This document shows, piece by piece, positions 1 through 12,400 of a stretch of DNA of 64,000 nucleotides (position 1 is its first letter; each line of letters begins with the position of its first letter). Source of the DNA: Hyparrhenia diplandra. Taxonomy: Eukaryota > Streptophyta > Magnoliopsida > Poales > Poaceae. The notes beneath the pieces are model-generated. The model had not been told where the DNA came from. It did not search any database and saw only the letters and a list, made by a program, of their open reading frames with translations. Both the position numbers and the translations under genes were made by a program. The DNA is taken from the NCBI GenBank assembly GCA_015847255.1, contig JADLZK010008219.1, positions 496,001 to 560,000 on the forward strand, written 5' to 3'.

Positions 1-620
1 TTTTCATCACCAATTGCAGGGCTGTTTCATGATCCGCTGATGATGCTAGCCAGCATCGTCAAGCCAACGCCGGGTTCCCAGCACCTACTGCAGAGGCCGA
101 AGTCATTATCCCGATTCACCTTGCTGTGCTCCCCTCTGCTCCAGCTGCGGCAAAACATCTAACACCTTGCTCGCAATGCAAGACGGCTGCTCAACTGCTC
201 ACTGTGCGTGGGATGGATAGCCCGGCCCGGTCCCGCGCGCGTGATCTGCCATGTGAGGAGGAGACGGGGGGGAGCGAGTGTGAGGATGAAGGAGAGAGGA
301 GAAGAAGAGTGCCGCCTCACCGGCCGCGCTCTCCTTCCCGTGGCTGGCCTCGCCGGCCGGTGGAGAGAGGAGAAGACAAACCGATTGTTTTCGGATGCAA
401 AGATGCAGGCACGCACAGGAAACAACGGCTATTGCGGTATTGGACTCCGAATAGATGTAAGTCATCTATTTGGGCCGGCCCAGACCCAGATCGTCTTGGT
501 CGCTCGTTTGAAGCAGAGCAGCAGCAACAACGTCTCCTCTGCTTGAAGGAAAACTCAAGGAGCACACATGACATAGCAAACATCAACGACGACGACAGAA
601 CCACAGAATCAAAGGAAATC
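1..620. repeat. Inter-NLR repeat block, copy 1
   Basis: This is the first of four copies of a GC-rich block that separates the NLR units (the others are near 7490-8160, 14290-14840 and 21410-21930). Shared landmarks are 'gctagcatcgtcgagcc' (here 'gctagccagcatcgtc'), 'ggccgaagtcat', 'gctgcggcaaaaca' and a purine run 'gaggaggagac'. Two copies (1 and 3) also share 'catctatttgggccggccc'. Open frames exist on both strands but are not conserved between copies, so I do not call a gene. It may be the distal promoter of the minus-strand NLR lying to its left, or a copied exon. Confidence 0.7.
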
Positions 621-629
621 TGAATGGAT

Positions 630-1200
630 TACAAACACACCACACACGTCGTTGGCAATCGCTGTTTTCAATATTTATTACAAACTCTGCACAGGCACGT
701 GAGGTTATATTTGTTCTTATTACAAACAATCGACCCAAGTGGCCTCAAAGTGATAACCACAGTTTTTATCTGCATCATCAGAGGCTTATTCTACCATCAG
801 AGAAATGCGTGCTGGCAACTGTTAATGGCCAAGGTAGGAATAACAGGACAATGAAATGCATGATATAAGAGGAACAAATTAACAAACCGGCAACCTGAGA
901 ATCCATGGGACTCACGGAGGCCTTCCAGTTCATGGCGGCTGGGGCGCTGGTGGGCAAGCAAGTGGCGATGGTGGGTTGCCTTTTGACTTGAAATGGGTGA
1001 ACGAAGAGTCTGAGCCACTCCCCAGCATAAGCTGCCGAGATGACTTATTGGCCTTGAGGTGTCTGTTTGGAACATTGAAGTATGTCAACTATGAGAAAAA
1101 AAACATAATTAGTCCAGGAGAATCGAGAATGAATCAGTGGAGCCTTTACCTTGTTATTTCTTTTCACACAAGTGGAAAGTCTAAAGAAGCAAGTTCAATA
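630..1200 (-). other. 3' flank of NLR unit A
   Basis: This stretch lies downstream of the NLR A stop. It is closely matched by 14860-15410 downstream of NLR C: both carry 'ttacaaacaatcgaccaa', 'ggcaacctgagaatccat' and 'gggactcacggaggcc' in the same order. Conservation with no shared open frame suggests a 3' UTR or terminator region copied with the gene. I see no other gene. Confidence 0.55.
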
Positions 1201-4200
1201 TTAGTAGACAGTCTTCCAGCGGATGTGTGAAATCTTTGGCCAGCTTTCTCCATCAGGTTCTCGGCAGTTCTTCACCAAGATAGGACAACGCCAAATAGTT
1301 ATGCGCTGGAGGGAGGACGGCAGATCTGGTAAAGATGTTATGTTGGGGCAATCAAAGATGTCAAGACTCTGCAGACTTGAGAGAAATTTCAGATTTGTTG
1401 GCAGGGACTCCATTTCGCAACCCCGAAAAACAGGCGCTTGACAGATGAGAGATTTGTGGGTTCTTCCAATGAAACCGACGGCTCCTTGCAATAAAAAAGA
1501 CAAACATATGACGGGGCTATAAACCCATCAGCCCTGAGCATGTGGTCCAGCAATACGGAGCTACTAACATTGAGCTCTTCCTGGACATGAAACTGTGGGA
1601 TGCACTTTGCAGTGAGGTTCGAACATCTACCAAACATAGGTGGTTAAGGTGCAGGGAAGACAAGACTTCAAGAAAGCACAGATCGGGGAGATCAAATAGA
1701 AGTAATGATTCAAGAGAAGTCAGGTGGGATATCGACACGGATGGGGAACTTCTGCAACTACGAATGAAAAGAGATTTCAGGTTTGACAAGCCATTAAAGA
1801 ATGAATCAGCTGGAAGAATGCAGCCAGATATGCTGAGGTGCCCAGCAAGGTTGAACGACATCAATTCTGCTCCACGTGCCAGCTCTAAACAAGGGCAATC
1901 TGAACAGTCAAGACTCAAAAGAGATGGAGCAGCATGTAAACCACCCAATGATGTGAGACACCAACACGCATTGATTTTGAATGACTCCAGCTTTGTCAAA
2001 TGCTGAAACACCTCTTCTGATGGAAGTGCAGTTAATGCCATATTATATTCCAATCTTAATTTTGTCAGTGAAGTGAGGCCACCAAGGCAAATAGCTAAAG
2101 CTTCATCTGTAATACTGCATGAAGAAAGCCTAAGTTCACGAATTCCAGATGGTAGAACCAATAGCAGCTCCATGGTTCTTCCATAAATGACTCTTATCCT
2201 CTGCTCCTGGCAAAAAAGCCATGCCTTGATGATATTTTCTTTCACAAATATTATGTCTCCTCCTTCCTCTAGAGCACTTCCTATAATTTGAAGATGATCA
2301 GATATATCATCGCCCATCTGTGTCATCAGCTGCTTCAGATATGAACTGTCAAGTGATAGCACTCTCCTAATTTCTGATCCTGAATCTACCTCCCAAAGCG
2401 ATGCAAGTTTTGACGCCAGGTCATTTGTCTTCATTATGTTTGCCATCCAGTCATGATGTCCTAACTCATTGTTGGTGATAAACATAAGCTGTGGGCACCC
2501 ACGAATTGTCAACTCTGTAAGGCCAGCTGGAAGATACGACAGTGTCTTTAATTTTGGAACATTTTCTAGAAGCAGACTAGAGCAATGCCGAAGGAGTTCT
2601 GTATCTGGTGGTAGACTTTCTAGCAAACTGCAATTATAGAGCTCAAAGCATCCTAAATTCTCAAAATAGGATTGCTCAAGTAACCACCCAGGATATGTGT
2701 CAGATCTGTAGCCTTGAATTTGAAGCTTACTCAGTTGGGGTGGCGGTCTTAGACCTTCTAGAATATCCAAAGGCAGAATATCCATTCCATCCATTGCATT
2801 ATCGAAACTCCAAGCAAGATTCAACTCTTTAAGGCGATTTTTCAGATATAGCATCGACTTTAAGGCTTCATCCTTTCCAATGACATTCTCAAGATTTTTT
2901 ATTGTTAAACTGCCACCAAGCTCATTCAAGTCCTTCAGCTGTCGCAACTCATATCCTTGCTTCTTTTGCACAGAAAAGACACGAATGTGTTGTAATGAAG
3001 TAAGCTTGCCACTGTTGGAGATTTGATCAGCGAACCATCCCAAATGTCGTAGCTTAGTTAAATTGCAAACTTTGTCAGGCAACCTCTCCACCATGTAGTT
3101 TAACTGAAGTAACTGTAAGTGGTAAAGAGCACATAATGATCTAGGAAACTCAGAAACTGATGTTCTACTGAGGTCCAAATACTGAAGATGCTTCATCTCA
3201 CCAATAGATTCAGGTAACTTGCTGCTGTTGTAAAATGACAAATGCAATACACGCAACTTCTTCAGTTTTTGCAGTATCTGATCAAAAATAAAACTTGCAT
3301 TATCCACCAGTGGATCGATGCAGATAACAGTGCGTAAATGAAGCAGCTTGGTGATAATTTCCTTATGCTTTTGCATACTCTCAACCTCAATAGATAGATG
3401 TCGAACAGTGCATGGTATTTCTGTCACATTATCATCTTCTAGTCTGAAGCAGTTTTCTCTAGAGAGCGACTCTGCCAAATCATGAACGATATCATGCATG
3501 ATATACAATCCAGAACCCAATTGTTGGAAGAAAGATCCAGAGACCACATCATTGAAGTATTCCTTGCCAACATCTTCCAATGTCCTCCAACTTGAATTGC
3601 ATGAACCAACAAAGCCTTCTGCCACCCAAAGGTTAACTAACTCATCAGGCATATATCTATGACCTTTTGGAAATAAGCTACAATACAAGAAGCACCTCTG
3701 CAGACGTGGATCTAACTTCTCATAACTCCACAACAGAGTAGTGAAAGGCTCACTTAAATCTCCTAGCTTTAGAGCATCTTTCCATTCAGTGATATCCTTT
3801 TTCCTGCTCAACCTGGAACCGAGAACTTTTGCTGCCAAAGGACATTGTCCAAGCCTTTTAGCAATCTCCTCTGCAAAAATCTCTAGATTCGTGCGCAACA
3901 GCTGGTCACTGATTTCTGCTCCAGAGAAAGCATAGTGTTTGAAGAGAGCCAAGAACTCGGTATCATCCATGGTTTCCAAATGAATGACTTGTTGACAGCA
4001 CAAAGTGTTGGGAAGTGTTTCTCTTCGAGAAGTCACCAAAACTTTGCTTCCCAACTGTTTAGAGACTAATGGAGCTAGGAGTTGCTCCCAGTCGATCACA
4101 CTATCAGAATTTTCAAACCAAACATCATCCAAGACAAGCAAGAATTTATGTGACTCTTGCAGTATATCAAGTAATTTGCGCTGGAGAGTATCGAGATTGT

Positions 4201-5031
4201 CCACATGTGGGCACTCCCCTTTTGTTGCAGATTCAATAATCTCTCGCGTGTGACGATGCACATCAAGTTTGCGTGAGATGCAGACCCACATCCTAACATC
4301 AAAGCATTCTTCTACCCTCTTGTCATTGTAGACATACTGTGCTAAAGTGGACTTTCCCATTCCTCCTGTTCCAACAATGGCCAAACCTGAGTACCGAGCT
4401 GAACTTGCCTCGTCAGTTGTTGTCTTGCTGAGAAGAAAATCTACTATACGATCACGATCCCTATCACGACCGAAAACCTTTGAAGTGGGAAGTGATGTCG
4501 TTGTAGGAACAACGGTTGCTGGTACCGCTGGTGCCCACTTGACGGTATTTCCATGTGGTAAGCCAAGAAGATCCCGGCTCCTTCGCTTCAAGCAGGATGT
4601 CCCTGAGTTCTTTCATCTTGTTAATCAGCTTCTTGTTCACTTTGGAAACATGTTACGTGCCCTACTCGTAGCAGCACGAAGTGACATCATGATGGTGGAT
4701 GCAATGGAGGAGTCTTCATCCTCCCCTACCAAGGGATCCTTCCCACTCTTTGCCTTTCGCTTGAGGAGGTTGTACTCATGCTCGTCCAGCAGGTCCTCAG
4801 CATCATAGAAGGCTTCTTTGAGCCGCCGGATCCAATCCTCCAGCTTGTCCCTGTGGGGGCTCGTCTCTGCTGCTTGAATTACACCAGGTCAAACTGTGGC
4901 AGAACGGTGGCTTCTAGTTTTTGGAGCTCAAGCACCAAGTCCATGCTGAGGTAAGCTGTAGCATCAGCTAGGAGCTTGTTGATGATTGGCGATGCTGCCC
5001 ACCTTAAGCCAGAGAGCGCCAAGTCCGCCAT
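1201..5031 (-). pseudogene. CC-NBS-LRR resistance protein, unit A, frameshifted
   Basis: This is an intracellular immune receptor of the plant CNL class. The longest intact frame (1517-4591, 1024 codons) holds the NB-ARC: P-loop GTGGMGKST (about residues 74-82 of that frame), kinase-2 LLVLDDVW (151-158), a GLPL-type motif altered to CPLAAKVLG, RNBS-D CFLYCSLFPKGH and MHD-type YIMHDIVHDL. Leucine-rich repeats follow. The coiled-coil start (ATG at 5031, MADLALSGLRW) lies upstream but is separated by frame changes near 4880, 4635 and 4590. At the C-terminus, shifts near 1620 and 1430 move the last LRRs into other frames, ending with 'ISHIRWKTVY' and a stop at 1201. Unit B is unbroken at these points, so they are lesions or assembly indels rather than introns. 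The central NB-ARC to LRR part is intact and could still be transcribed. Confidence 0.88.
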
Positions 5032-5039
5032 GAATGCAG

Positions 5040-6200
5040 TGGTTTGTGATTCCCTTTCTTATCCGAGCGAAGAGATCTTGGATGCAAATGTTTCTAGATG
5101 AAAAGAAGATGACAGAGTGACTTTTTGAACCAAGTTGCAAGTGTTTCCAGATGAAAAGAACAGGACAAAGCGTCGATTAGTTTTGTTAACAGCTCGAAAT
5201 GTTGGGGTTTTGCAGGGACCTAAATTAGGCAGACGATGAGGACAATCAAAGGCAAAAGGCTCTCTTTTTTTTTTTTTTTGGTGGGGATTTTGAAGTTTAT
5301 TTTTTCTGGTAGAGAAGAAATGGATGGGTACAAGATGTCGGATGCTTCTTCCTTTTCTTTTTGGTATTTTCCAATTCTTTTTTTGAGGCTGTGGATGAAT
5401 GAACGAGTAGATGATGTAGGGTTTGAGTGTGTCTAGTGCCCAAGAAAATCAGGACAAAACGGATGGAACATGAACAGATAAATGGAAGGACTGATGATGG
5501 CAAGCAGGAACAAAACTGTTTTTTTTGTTTTTTTTAATATGGATGAGGAGGTGCTTCTGAAGAGGGGAAAAACAGGTGAAAAACAGCACAGGAGTCGATG
5601 GAAAACCTGTAATCAAAGAGATGATATAAAATTACTGAAACTGAGAGAAGTGAAGAACAGAGTACAAATCAATCTGTTTTCCTTTCATTTCTCATGTGTT
5701 AAATGAACTAACAGGAAAATAGCTAACAAGTTCACACAAAGAAATCTTACAGGAACTAAAAATTTCAACGGCACAGGGAGCAGCGTCTCTGAAGCAAAGG
5801 TTGGACGACGAGCGTGAGGTCGCTGGAGGGCTGGACTGGACTCTGGAAGAAGCACTGTAATGCAAGATAATGAGACGCAAGGCTCAAACAGCAAGTCAGC
5901 AGCAGATCTGGTCCAGTAGTACACCTGCAGAGGGAGGAAGCGCATTAGTAAAATATTCTGGCCGCTTCTCTGAACATTATTCTATTTGTTTTCTCATTAA
6001 GAGACCAGTTGCAGTTTTATAAGTTGATTACGGGCTTACTGAAAACTAGCTATTCTTTATGGATAACTCACTGATTATTGCACAAGTGGTCTTTATATTA
6101 GCTCCATTGCTAGCCGGTTGCCTTTCATGCTTTCAAAGTACCACCTCTCTCTCGCCTGATTGTTATGATAAAAATAGAATATGACACTATTGGTCTATGA
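5040..6200 (-). promoter_or_regulatory. Upstream and leader region of NLR A
   Basis: The stretch matches 19,270-20,500 upstream of NLR C over its whole length, including poly-T tracts, 'aatatggatgaggaggt' and 'caagttcacacaaagaaatc'. On the minus strand, 5870-5735 reads as a likely non-coding first exon ('agagtccagtccagccctcc') followed by 'cctgtaagat', a good splice donor, so a 5' UTR intron before the ATG is plausible. I see no separate gene; the open frames here are short and AT-rich. Confidence 0.5.
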
Positions 6201-6207
6201 GGTTGTG

Positions 6208-6296
6208 TCAGCTTCCCTGTGGGGGCTCTTCTGAGGACGGTGGCTTCTAGCTAGTTTTTTAGCTCACACATGTTCACGCTGAGGTAAGCTGAATTG
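6208..6296 (-). pseudogene. Relic of an NLR coiled-coil exon
   Basis: On the minus strand this short piece matches the N-terminal coding region of the NLRs: 'tgtgggggctcttct', 'gacggtggcttctag' and 'acgctgaggtaagctga' occur in the same order as in unit B at 13160-13267. A stretch between the first two blocks is deleted, and no start or frame survives. The same relic occurs at 20510-20596, upstream of unit C. It marks a vanished NLR copy. Confidence 0.7.
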
Positions 6297-6814
6297 TTAG
6301 CCATTGGGTATTTTCTGTGTAGCCGAAATATATACTTAAGGGACTAGTTGCATTTTTGTAAGTTGAAATGATCTGGCCTTGACGAGGATTAGCTATTGTT
6401 AATATGGAGTATGTCACGGTTTGTTGCATAAGTGGTCTTAGCACATCAGACTAAAACATGAATTAATGATTGACCTATAAAGTATAAATTAAAGACATCA
6501 TCGACCAAACAATAATGAAACGGGAGGTAATTCTACCTCCACATCCTTTCATAATTTTCATCACAATTGCAGACCTCTTTTGTGTAAGTGTGTCTGTGCG
6601 ACTACTTGCTACAATGTCAGTTTCCGTCCCCGTAAATCAGGAAAAGAAAACAAAAGGTAGTACCTACTGCCTTGCCCGCCGCCTCCACTGCCGGGTTATC
6701 AAGATAAAATTAGTGACACTGATAGAAAAACAGAAGGTAAACCTGTTATCAAGTATTCTCATGTGTCACGGATAGCACATCGAGCAACGCAAAGAGAAAT
6801 AGCTACTGACATGT

Positions 6815-6970
6815 TAACACAACAAACGAAGACTGCAGAACAGAGATCTTACACTTACAAACTATAAATCAAAGGGCACAGCCGCGCAGGAATGGAGCTG
6901 CCAAAGCGTCGATGAGGTCCGGAGCTGTAGATTGGACTCTGGAGGAAGCACTTCACTGCAATGGAAGAGA
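6815..6970 (-). pseudogene. Orphan NLR leader exon relic
   Basis: This segment is nearly the same as 13,735-13,895, the leader region upstream of NLR B: 'agagatcttacacttaca', 'gactataaatcaaagg'-like text, 'ggattggactctgga' and 'gcacttcactgcaatgg'. No NLR coding region follows on its minus-strand side, only the relic at 6208-6296. It is probably the first exon of a deleted NLR unit between A and B. Confidence 0.55.
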
Positions 6971-7489
6971 CAGTGTTTTGGCACCAGGGGGTGCCTTTTG
7001 TACAAAAAAATTCTTCACCCTTACTTAATTGAGCGGCAGAGCTCCTGCCTTTATTTCAAAAAAAAAAAAGACTTGAGCAGCCTGTCAACTACTCTGATGC
7101 AACTTCTCCGGTTATTATGCTGTTTTTGTTTTTGTCAGTGTAGCTATACTTAAGGGACCAGTTGCAGATTTATAAGTCGAGATGAGCTGACCTTGATGAG
7201 GAATAGCTATGTCAGAGATTTATACGGAGTGGTTGTGGTTTCTTGTAAAAGTGGTTTTAGCACATCAGACTAAAACATGAATGATTGACCTATAGTATAA
7301 ACTAAGATATCGTCGACCAAACAATGAAACGGTAGGTAATTATACCTCCACATCCTTTCATAATCTTCATCGCAATTGCAGGCCTCTTTCGTGCAAGTGT
7401 AATCACCTGCTACAATGTCAGTGGCCGTCCTCGTAAACAATTCAGGAAAAGAAAGAAACAAAAATTAGTACCTACTGCTGAGCCCGCCG

Positions 7490-8160
7490 CCTCGGCTGCT
7501 GATGCTAGCTAGCATCGTCGAGCCACCGCCGGCTTCCCACTTCTCAGCACCCTAGTGCAGCGGCCGAAGTCATCATCTGGATCCACCTCGCTGTGCTCTT
7601 ACTCTGCTCCAGCTGCAGCAAAACAACGAACACCTAGCACGCAATAGAAGAAGGCGTTCAGCTCCTCGTCATGCGTAGGGTGGATATGCCCCGGTCCGGC
7701 GCGTGAGGACACCGAGTGAGTGTGAGGACGAGGGAGAGAGGAGGAGAAGAGTGCTGCCTCACCCGGCCCCGCGGTCCCACGCCGGCGGCGTCCGGCGAAG
7801 CGCCCGTAGACGGGGATGGAGGGGCTGCGCGAGCTCGACGGCGACAGACTGCAGCTGCGCTTGGCCTGGGCCCGGCCAACAGCAGCCCGCGATGGCCTGG
7901 CCATGGCAGCTGCCGTCATCATCGCTCGAATCGAGTAGGCCGCCGTCGCTCGAATCGCGAAGGCGTAAAGAGCGTCGGAGCGCAGGTAGTCCGATTCGGT
8001 GGAGGAAGCGTCCTAATCTGTCTCCGGCAGTGTGGAGGCGGACGCAGTTGCGCCACTCCGGCACACGCGCGAACACCATACGGCACGCACGGGTCGAGCG
8101 CCGACCGAGCCATGGTGCCCGTCGCGCCATGCTCTGTTTTGCTCAGGAACTTTTCTTAGT
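7490..8160. repeat. Inter-NLR repeat block, copy 2
   Basis: The second copy of the GC-rich inter-NLR block. It starts with 'gctgatgctagctagcat' and contains 'cggccgaagtcatcatc', 'gctgcagcaaaacaacg' and the purine run 'gagtgagtgtgaggacg'. Its right part (7780-8150) is more GC-rich than the other copies and has diverged. Overlapping frames of up to 199 codons occur on the plus strand and 123 on the minus strand, but none matches a family I recognise. Confidence 0.65.
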
Positions 8161-8424
8161 GGAAACAGGAGGGGCCCAAGTTGCTATGGTACATTTGTGC
8201 AAAAAAAAAAGAAGGAAAATACAGTGCAGGTGCATAGTTCATGACACAAACAAAGTATTAAAGAAAATAATTAAAAATTACACAAAGCCTTCTAGCCATT
8301 GATCTAAACCTGGTTGATACTTGCTTTTTAGCTGTGAGCTTAACTAGAGCTAATTTTTTTCTTGATGGCGAACTTGCATCTTGGTAGGGAATGTTGTACA
8401 CCTCAGAAAAAAAATTATCATCTT

Positions 8425-9060
8425 GAATAAAGGCTTATGAAGAAAGACTTATGAAGAAAGGCTTATGAAGGTGAAATTTAAAAGCTGTTAAAGTATTCAG
8501 AAGATCATCTTGAACCAGAGCAGCTAAACCCAACGAATTCCAACAACAGACTGCAAAGGGGCAGTGGAAAAAAAGGTGCATTACACTTTCTTCAATGCTA
8601 AGATGGCAAAGAACACAATCATAGCTGTCCACTTCCATGTTCCTTCTGTTTAAGAGGCCACACGTGCTGAGTCTATCTATCAGTAAGGGACAAAAGAAGA
8701 ATTTCCTTTTGGGTTGGCAGCTAGAATTCCACAGTCAGTTGTATGCTCTATGAACTTCCCTTGAGCCAATCAGATGTGCTTAAAAGAGCAAAGATCACTG
8801 CCATCTTTTAGGAGGTGTATCATCCATGATACAGCAAAAAAGATGAAACTGTGAGTAAGCTTCTGAAGAGAGAGAGGCAAGTAAAACTGACCAGATATGC
8901 TTGTTCCTGAGTAGAAAGCCTGAACTGAGATGTCTTGGTTCTTCGTGAAAGAAAACAGCTCTGGGAATTGCGAACTTAATAATATATTGTTACAAATATC
9001 AGACCAGAAAAAGCAAGTTGAGCCATCTTTGACTATAATTTGTGAGCAGGCTTAATTTCC
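8425..9060 (-). mobile_element. LINE (non-LTR retrotransposon) ORF2 C-terminal fragment
   Basis: The minus strand encodes the end of a plant LINE reverse-transcriptase polyprotein. In one frame it reads 'FPELFSFTKNQDISVQAF', then 'LPLSLQ', and further on 'RLSTCGLLNRRNMEVDSYDC' leading into the zf-RVT zinc-binding domain: CVLC, then HLFFHCPFA and a following W. The 5' part (endonuclease and RT core) is missing, which is usual for 5'-truncated LINEs. The frame has shifts in the middle, so it is dead. It sits between the repeat block and the 3' flank of NLR B. Confidence 0.8.
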
Positions 9061-9453
9061 ACACAAAAAATGGAAGCCATAACCAGAGTTTGCACCGTCA
9101 TAAGGTACATACTAGATACTCATTCTATGGGAGAAGTACATGCTAATTGCAATTGTCCATAATCAAGGAATAACAGTACAACTGAAATGATCCAATTGTT
9201 CATAACCACCTGTGTCAAGGGTTCCAACCATGGGCTGTGCAGGGTCGCCAAACAGAGGAGTGAGGGGACGTCATCAGCAACGGATTGGCTTCTGATTGAC
9301 TTGAGCTGGGTGGCGAGTCTGCAGAGACTAGGGGGCGCCGCGTTGGGGTGTCCTCGAGATTGATGTGGCTGTACAGAGCATGAAATATTTTTAATAAAAT
9401 ATATTGGAAACCTTATTCATTGTGCTGGAGAATGAATCAGCGAAACCCTTACC
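9061..9453 (-). other. 3' flank of NLR B
   Basis: Non-coding stretch immediately downstream of the NLR B stop. I see no gene and no strong match to the 3' flanks of units A and C, so this flank was replaced or has diverged, probably around the LINE insertion. The text near 9225-9350 is GC-rich ('gggggcgccgcg'). Confidence 0.4.
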
Positions 9454-12400
9454 TCATTCTAATTCATAGAAGTGCTTCCAGCGGATGCGTGAAATCTGTG
9501 GCCAGCTTTCTCCATCAGGCTCACGGCAGTTCTTCTTCAAGTCATCACAACCAAATATACTTATGCGCTGGAGAGAAGATGGCAGATCCGGTAAAGACAT
9601 TATGTTGGGGCAATTGCTGATTTCAAGACTCTCCAGACTGTAGAGAAATTTTAGATTTCCTGGCAGGGATTCCATTGTGCAATCCGAAAATTCCAGGTTC
9701 TTGACAGATAAGAGATTTGCAGATTTTCCAAATGAAGTTGGCGTCTCCTTGCAGTCATCAAGAACAAGATTCGGTGGGACTATAAACCCTTCAGCCTTGA
9801 GCATCTGGTTGAGCAATACGAAGCTACTAACGGTGAGAGAATGCTGGACACGAAACTGTGAGATGCATTTGGCAGTGAGGTTTGGAACATCTACCAATCT
9901 GAGGCGCTTAAGTTGCCTGGAAGACGAGCCTTCAAGAGAGCACAGATCGGGGAGACCATTTAGATGTAATGATTCAAGGGAGGTCAGGTGGCCAATCGAT
10001 ATGGACGGGGAGCTTCTGCAACCATTAATGAAAAGAGATTTCAGGTTTGCCAAGCCATTAATGAATGAATCGGCTGCAATAATGCAGCCCCATATGTAGA
10101 GTTGTTCATCAAGGTTCAATGGCATAAATTCTGCTCCATGTGCTAGATCTAAAGAAGGGCAATCAAGAAAACCAAGTCTGGAAAGAGATTTAGCAGCACG
10201 TAAGCCCCCTAGTGATCTAAGACACCAACAACCTCTTATAATCAACAAGTCAAGCTTTATCAAATGCTCAAACACCTCTTCTGACGGAAGTGCAGTTAAG
10301 ACCATATTACTACTCAAGTCTAAGGTTCTCAGAGAAGTGAGGCCACCAAGGCAAATAGCTAAAGCTTCATCTGTAATACTGCATGAAAAAAGACGAAGTT
10401 CACAGAGTCCTGATGGTAGAACCAGTGGCAGCTTCATGGTCCTTCCATAAATGACTCTTATCCTCTGCTCATGGCAAAAAAGCCATGCCTTTATGATATT
10501 TTCTTTCACCGATATTATATCTCCTCCCTCTAGGCCACTTTCAATAATTTGAAGATGTTGTGATATATCATCACCCAACTGCATTGTCAACTGCTTCAGG
10601 GATGAATAGTCCTCTGAAAGTACTTTCCTAATATTTGATCCCGAATTGACCTCCCATATTGATGAAAGTTTAGATTCCAGGTCCTCTGTCTTCATTATCT
10701 TTCCCCTCAAATCATGCTGGCCGATCTCATTTTTGGAGACAAACATAAGGAGTGGGCACTTCTGAATCGACAATTTTGTAAGCATTGCTGGAAGACAAGG
10801 TAATATCTTCAATTTTGGAACATTTTCTAGACACAGCCTAGAGCAATGCCGTAGGAGCTCAGTATTAGGTGGTAGGCCTTCTAACAATGTGCAGTCAATG
10901 AGCTTAAAACTTTCCAAACTTTCAAAATATGATGGCTCAACAAACCATCTTGGATATGTGCCAGATTTGTAGCCTTTGATTCTGAGGCCACTAAGTTGGG
11001 GTGACGGTCTCAGACCTTCTAGAATATCCAAATGTAAAGTATCTGCTGCATCCATTCTATTCTCGCTACTCCAGGCAAGACACAACTTTTTAAGGCGATT
11101 CTTCTGATATAGCATGGACTCTAAAGCTTCATCCTTTTCTGAAACATTCTCAAGATTTTCTACTCTTAAACTGCCACCAAGCTCATTCAGGTCCTTCAGC
11201 TGCCACAACTTGTATCCTTGCCTCTTTTGCACAGAAAAGGTATGCATGTGTTGTAGCGGGTTAGTTTGCCTATATTGGGAATCTGAGCAATAGATTTTTC
11301 ACCCATGGTATGTGTGTAATCCCTGTATGCTCCCAAATGTCGTGAACTTACTTAAATTGCAAAGCCTGTCAGGCAACCTCTCCACCATTGTGTTTAACTG
11401 AAGTAACTGCAAGTGGTAAAGAGTACATAATGATCTAGGCAACTCAGAAACCATCGTTCTGATGAGATTCAAATATCGAAGGTGCTTCAGTTCACCAACA
11501 GATTCAGGCAACTTACTACTGTTGTAAAATGCCAAATACAATACACGTAACTTCCTCAGGTTCCGCAACATCTGATCAAAAATTTCACTTGCATCATCCA
11601 TTAGTGGATCAAGGCAGATGATAGTGCGTAAATGATGTAGCTTGTAGATAGTTTGCTTATGCTTCTGCATACTATCAACCTGAAGAGAGAGATGTCGAAC
11701 AGTGCATGGTACTTCTTTGATATTATCCTCTTCTAATCGAAAGCAGTCTTCTGCAGAGAGTGATTGTGCCAAATCATGAAGGATGTCGTGCATGATATAG
11801 GATGAATAAAACTCAGATTCCAATTGAAAGAAAGACCCAGAGACCATCTCATCGAAATAATCCCTCCCAACATCTTCTATAGTCCTGCTACTCAAATTGC
11901 TTGAACAAACAAGGCCTTCTGCTACCCAGAGGTGAACCAACTCATCACGATTATATCTATGACCTTTGGGAAATAAGCTGCAATACAAGAAGCACCTTTG
12001 CAGACGTGGATCTAACTTCTCATAACTCCACAACAGAGCCGTGAAGGGCTCACTTAAATCACTCAGCTTCAGCGCATCTTTCCATTCAGTGATATCTTTC
12101 TTTTTGCTTAATCGGGCTCCTAGAACTTTTGCTACCAAAGGACACCGTCCAAGCCTTTTAGCAATCACCTCTGCAGTATGTTCCAGCTTACGATATAGAA
12201 GCTGATCTCCAATTTTTGGTCCAGAGAAAATATGGTGTTTGAAGAGTGCAACGAAGTCGGCATCATCCATGTTTTCCAAATGAACGACTTGTTCACAGTG
12301 AAGAGCTCCTGGAAGTGTTGCACTTCGAGAAGTCACCAAAACTTTGTTTCCTGACTGTTTAGAGATTAATGGATCCAGGAGTTGAAACCACTCTGTCTCA

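Noticed and set aside
126..623. Open frames on both strands in the GC-rich blocks (here and near 7700-8300, 14097-14543, 21412-21780)
   Set aside because: The frames are not kept between the four copies of the block and carry no recognised domain; GC-rich DNA alone gives long frames.
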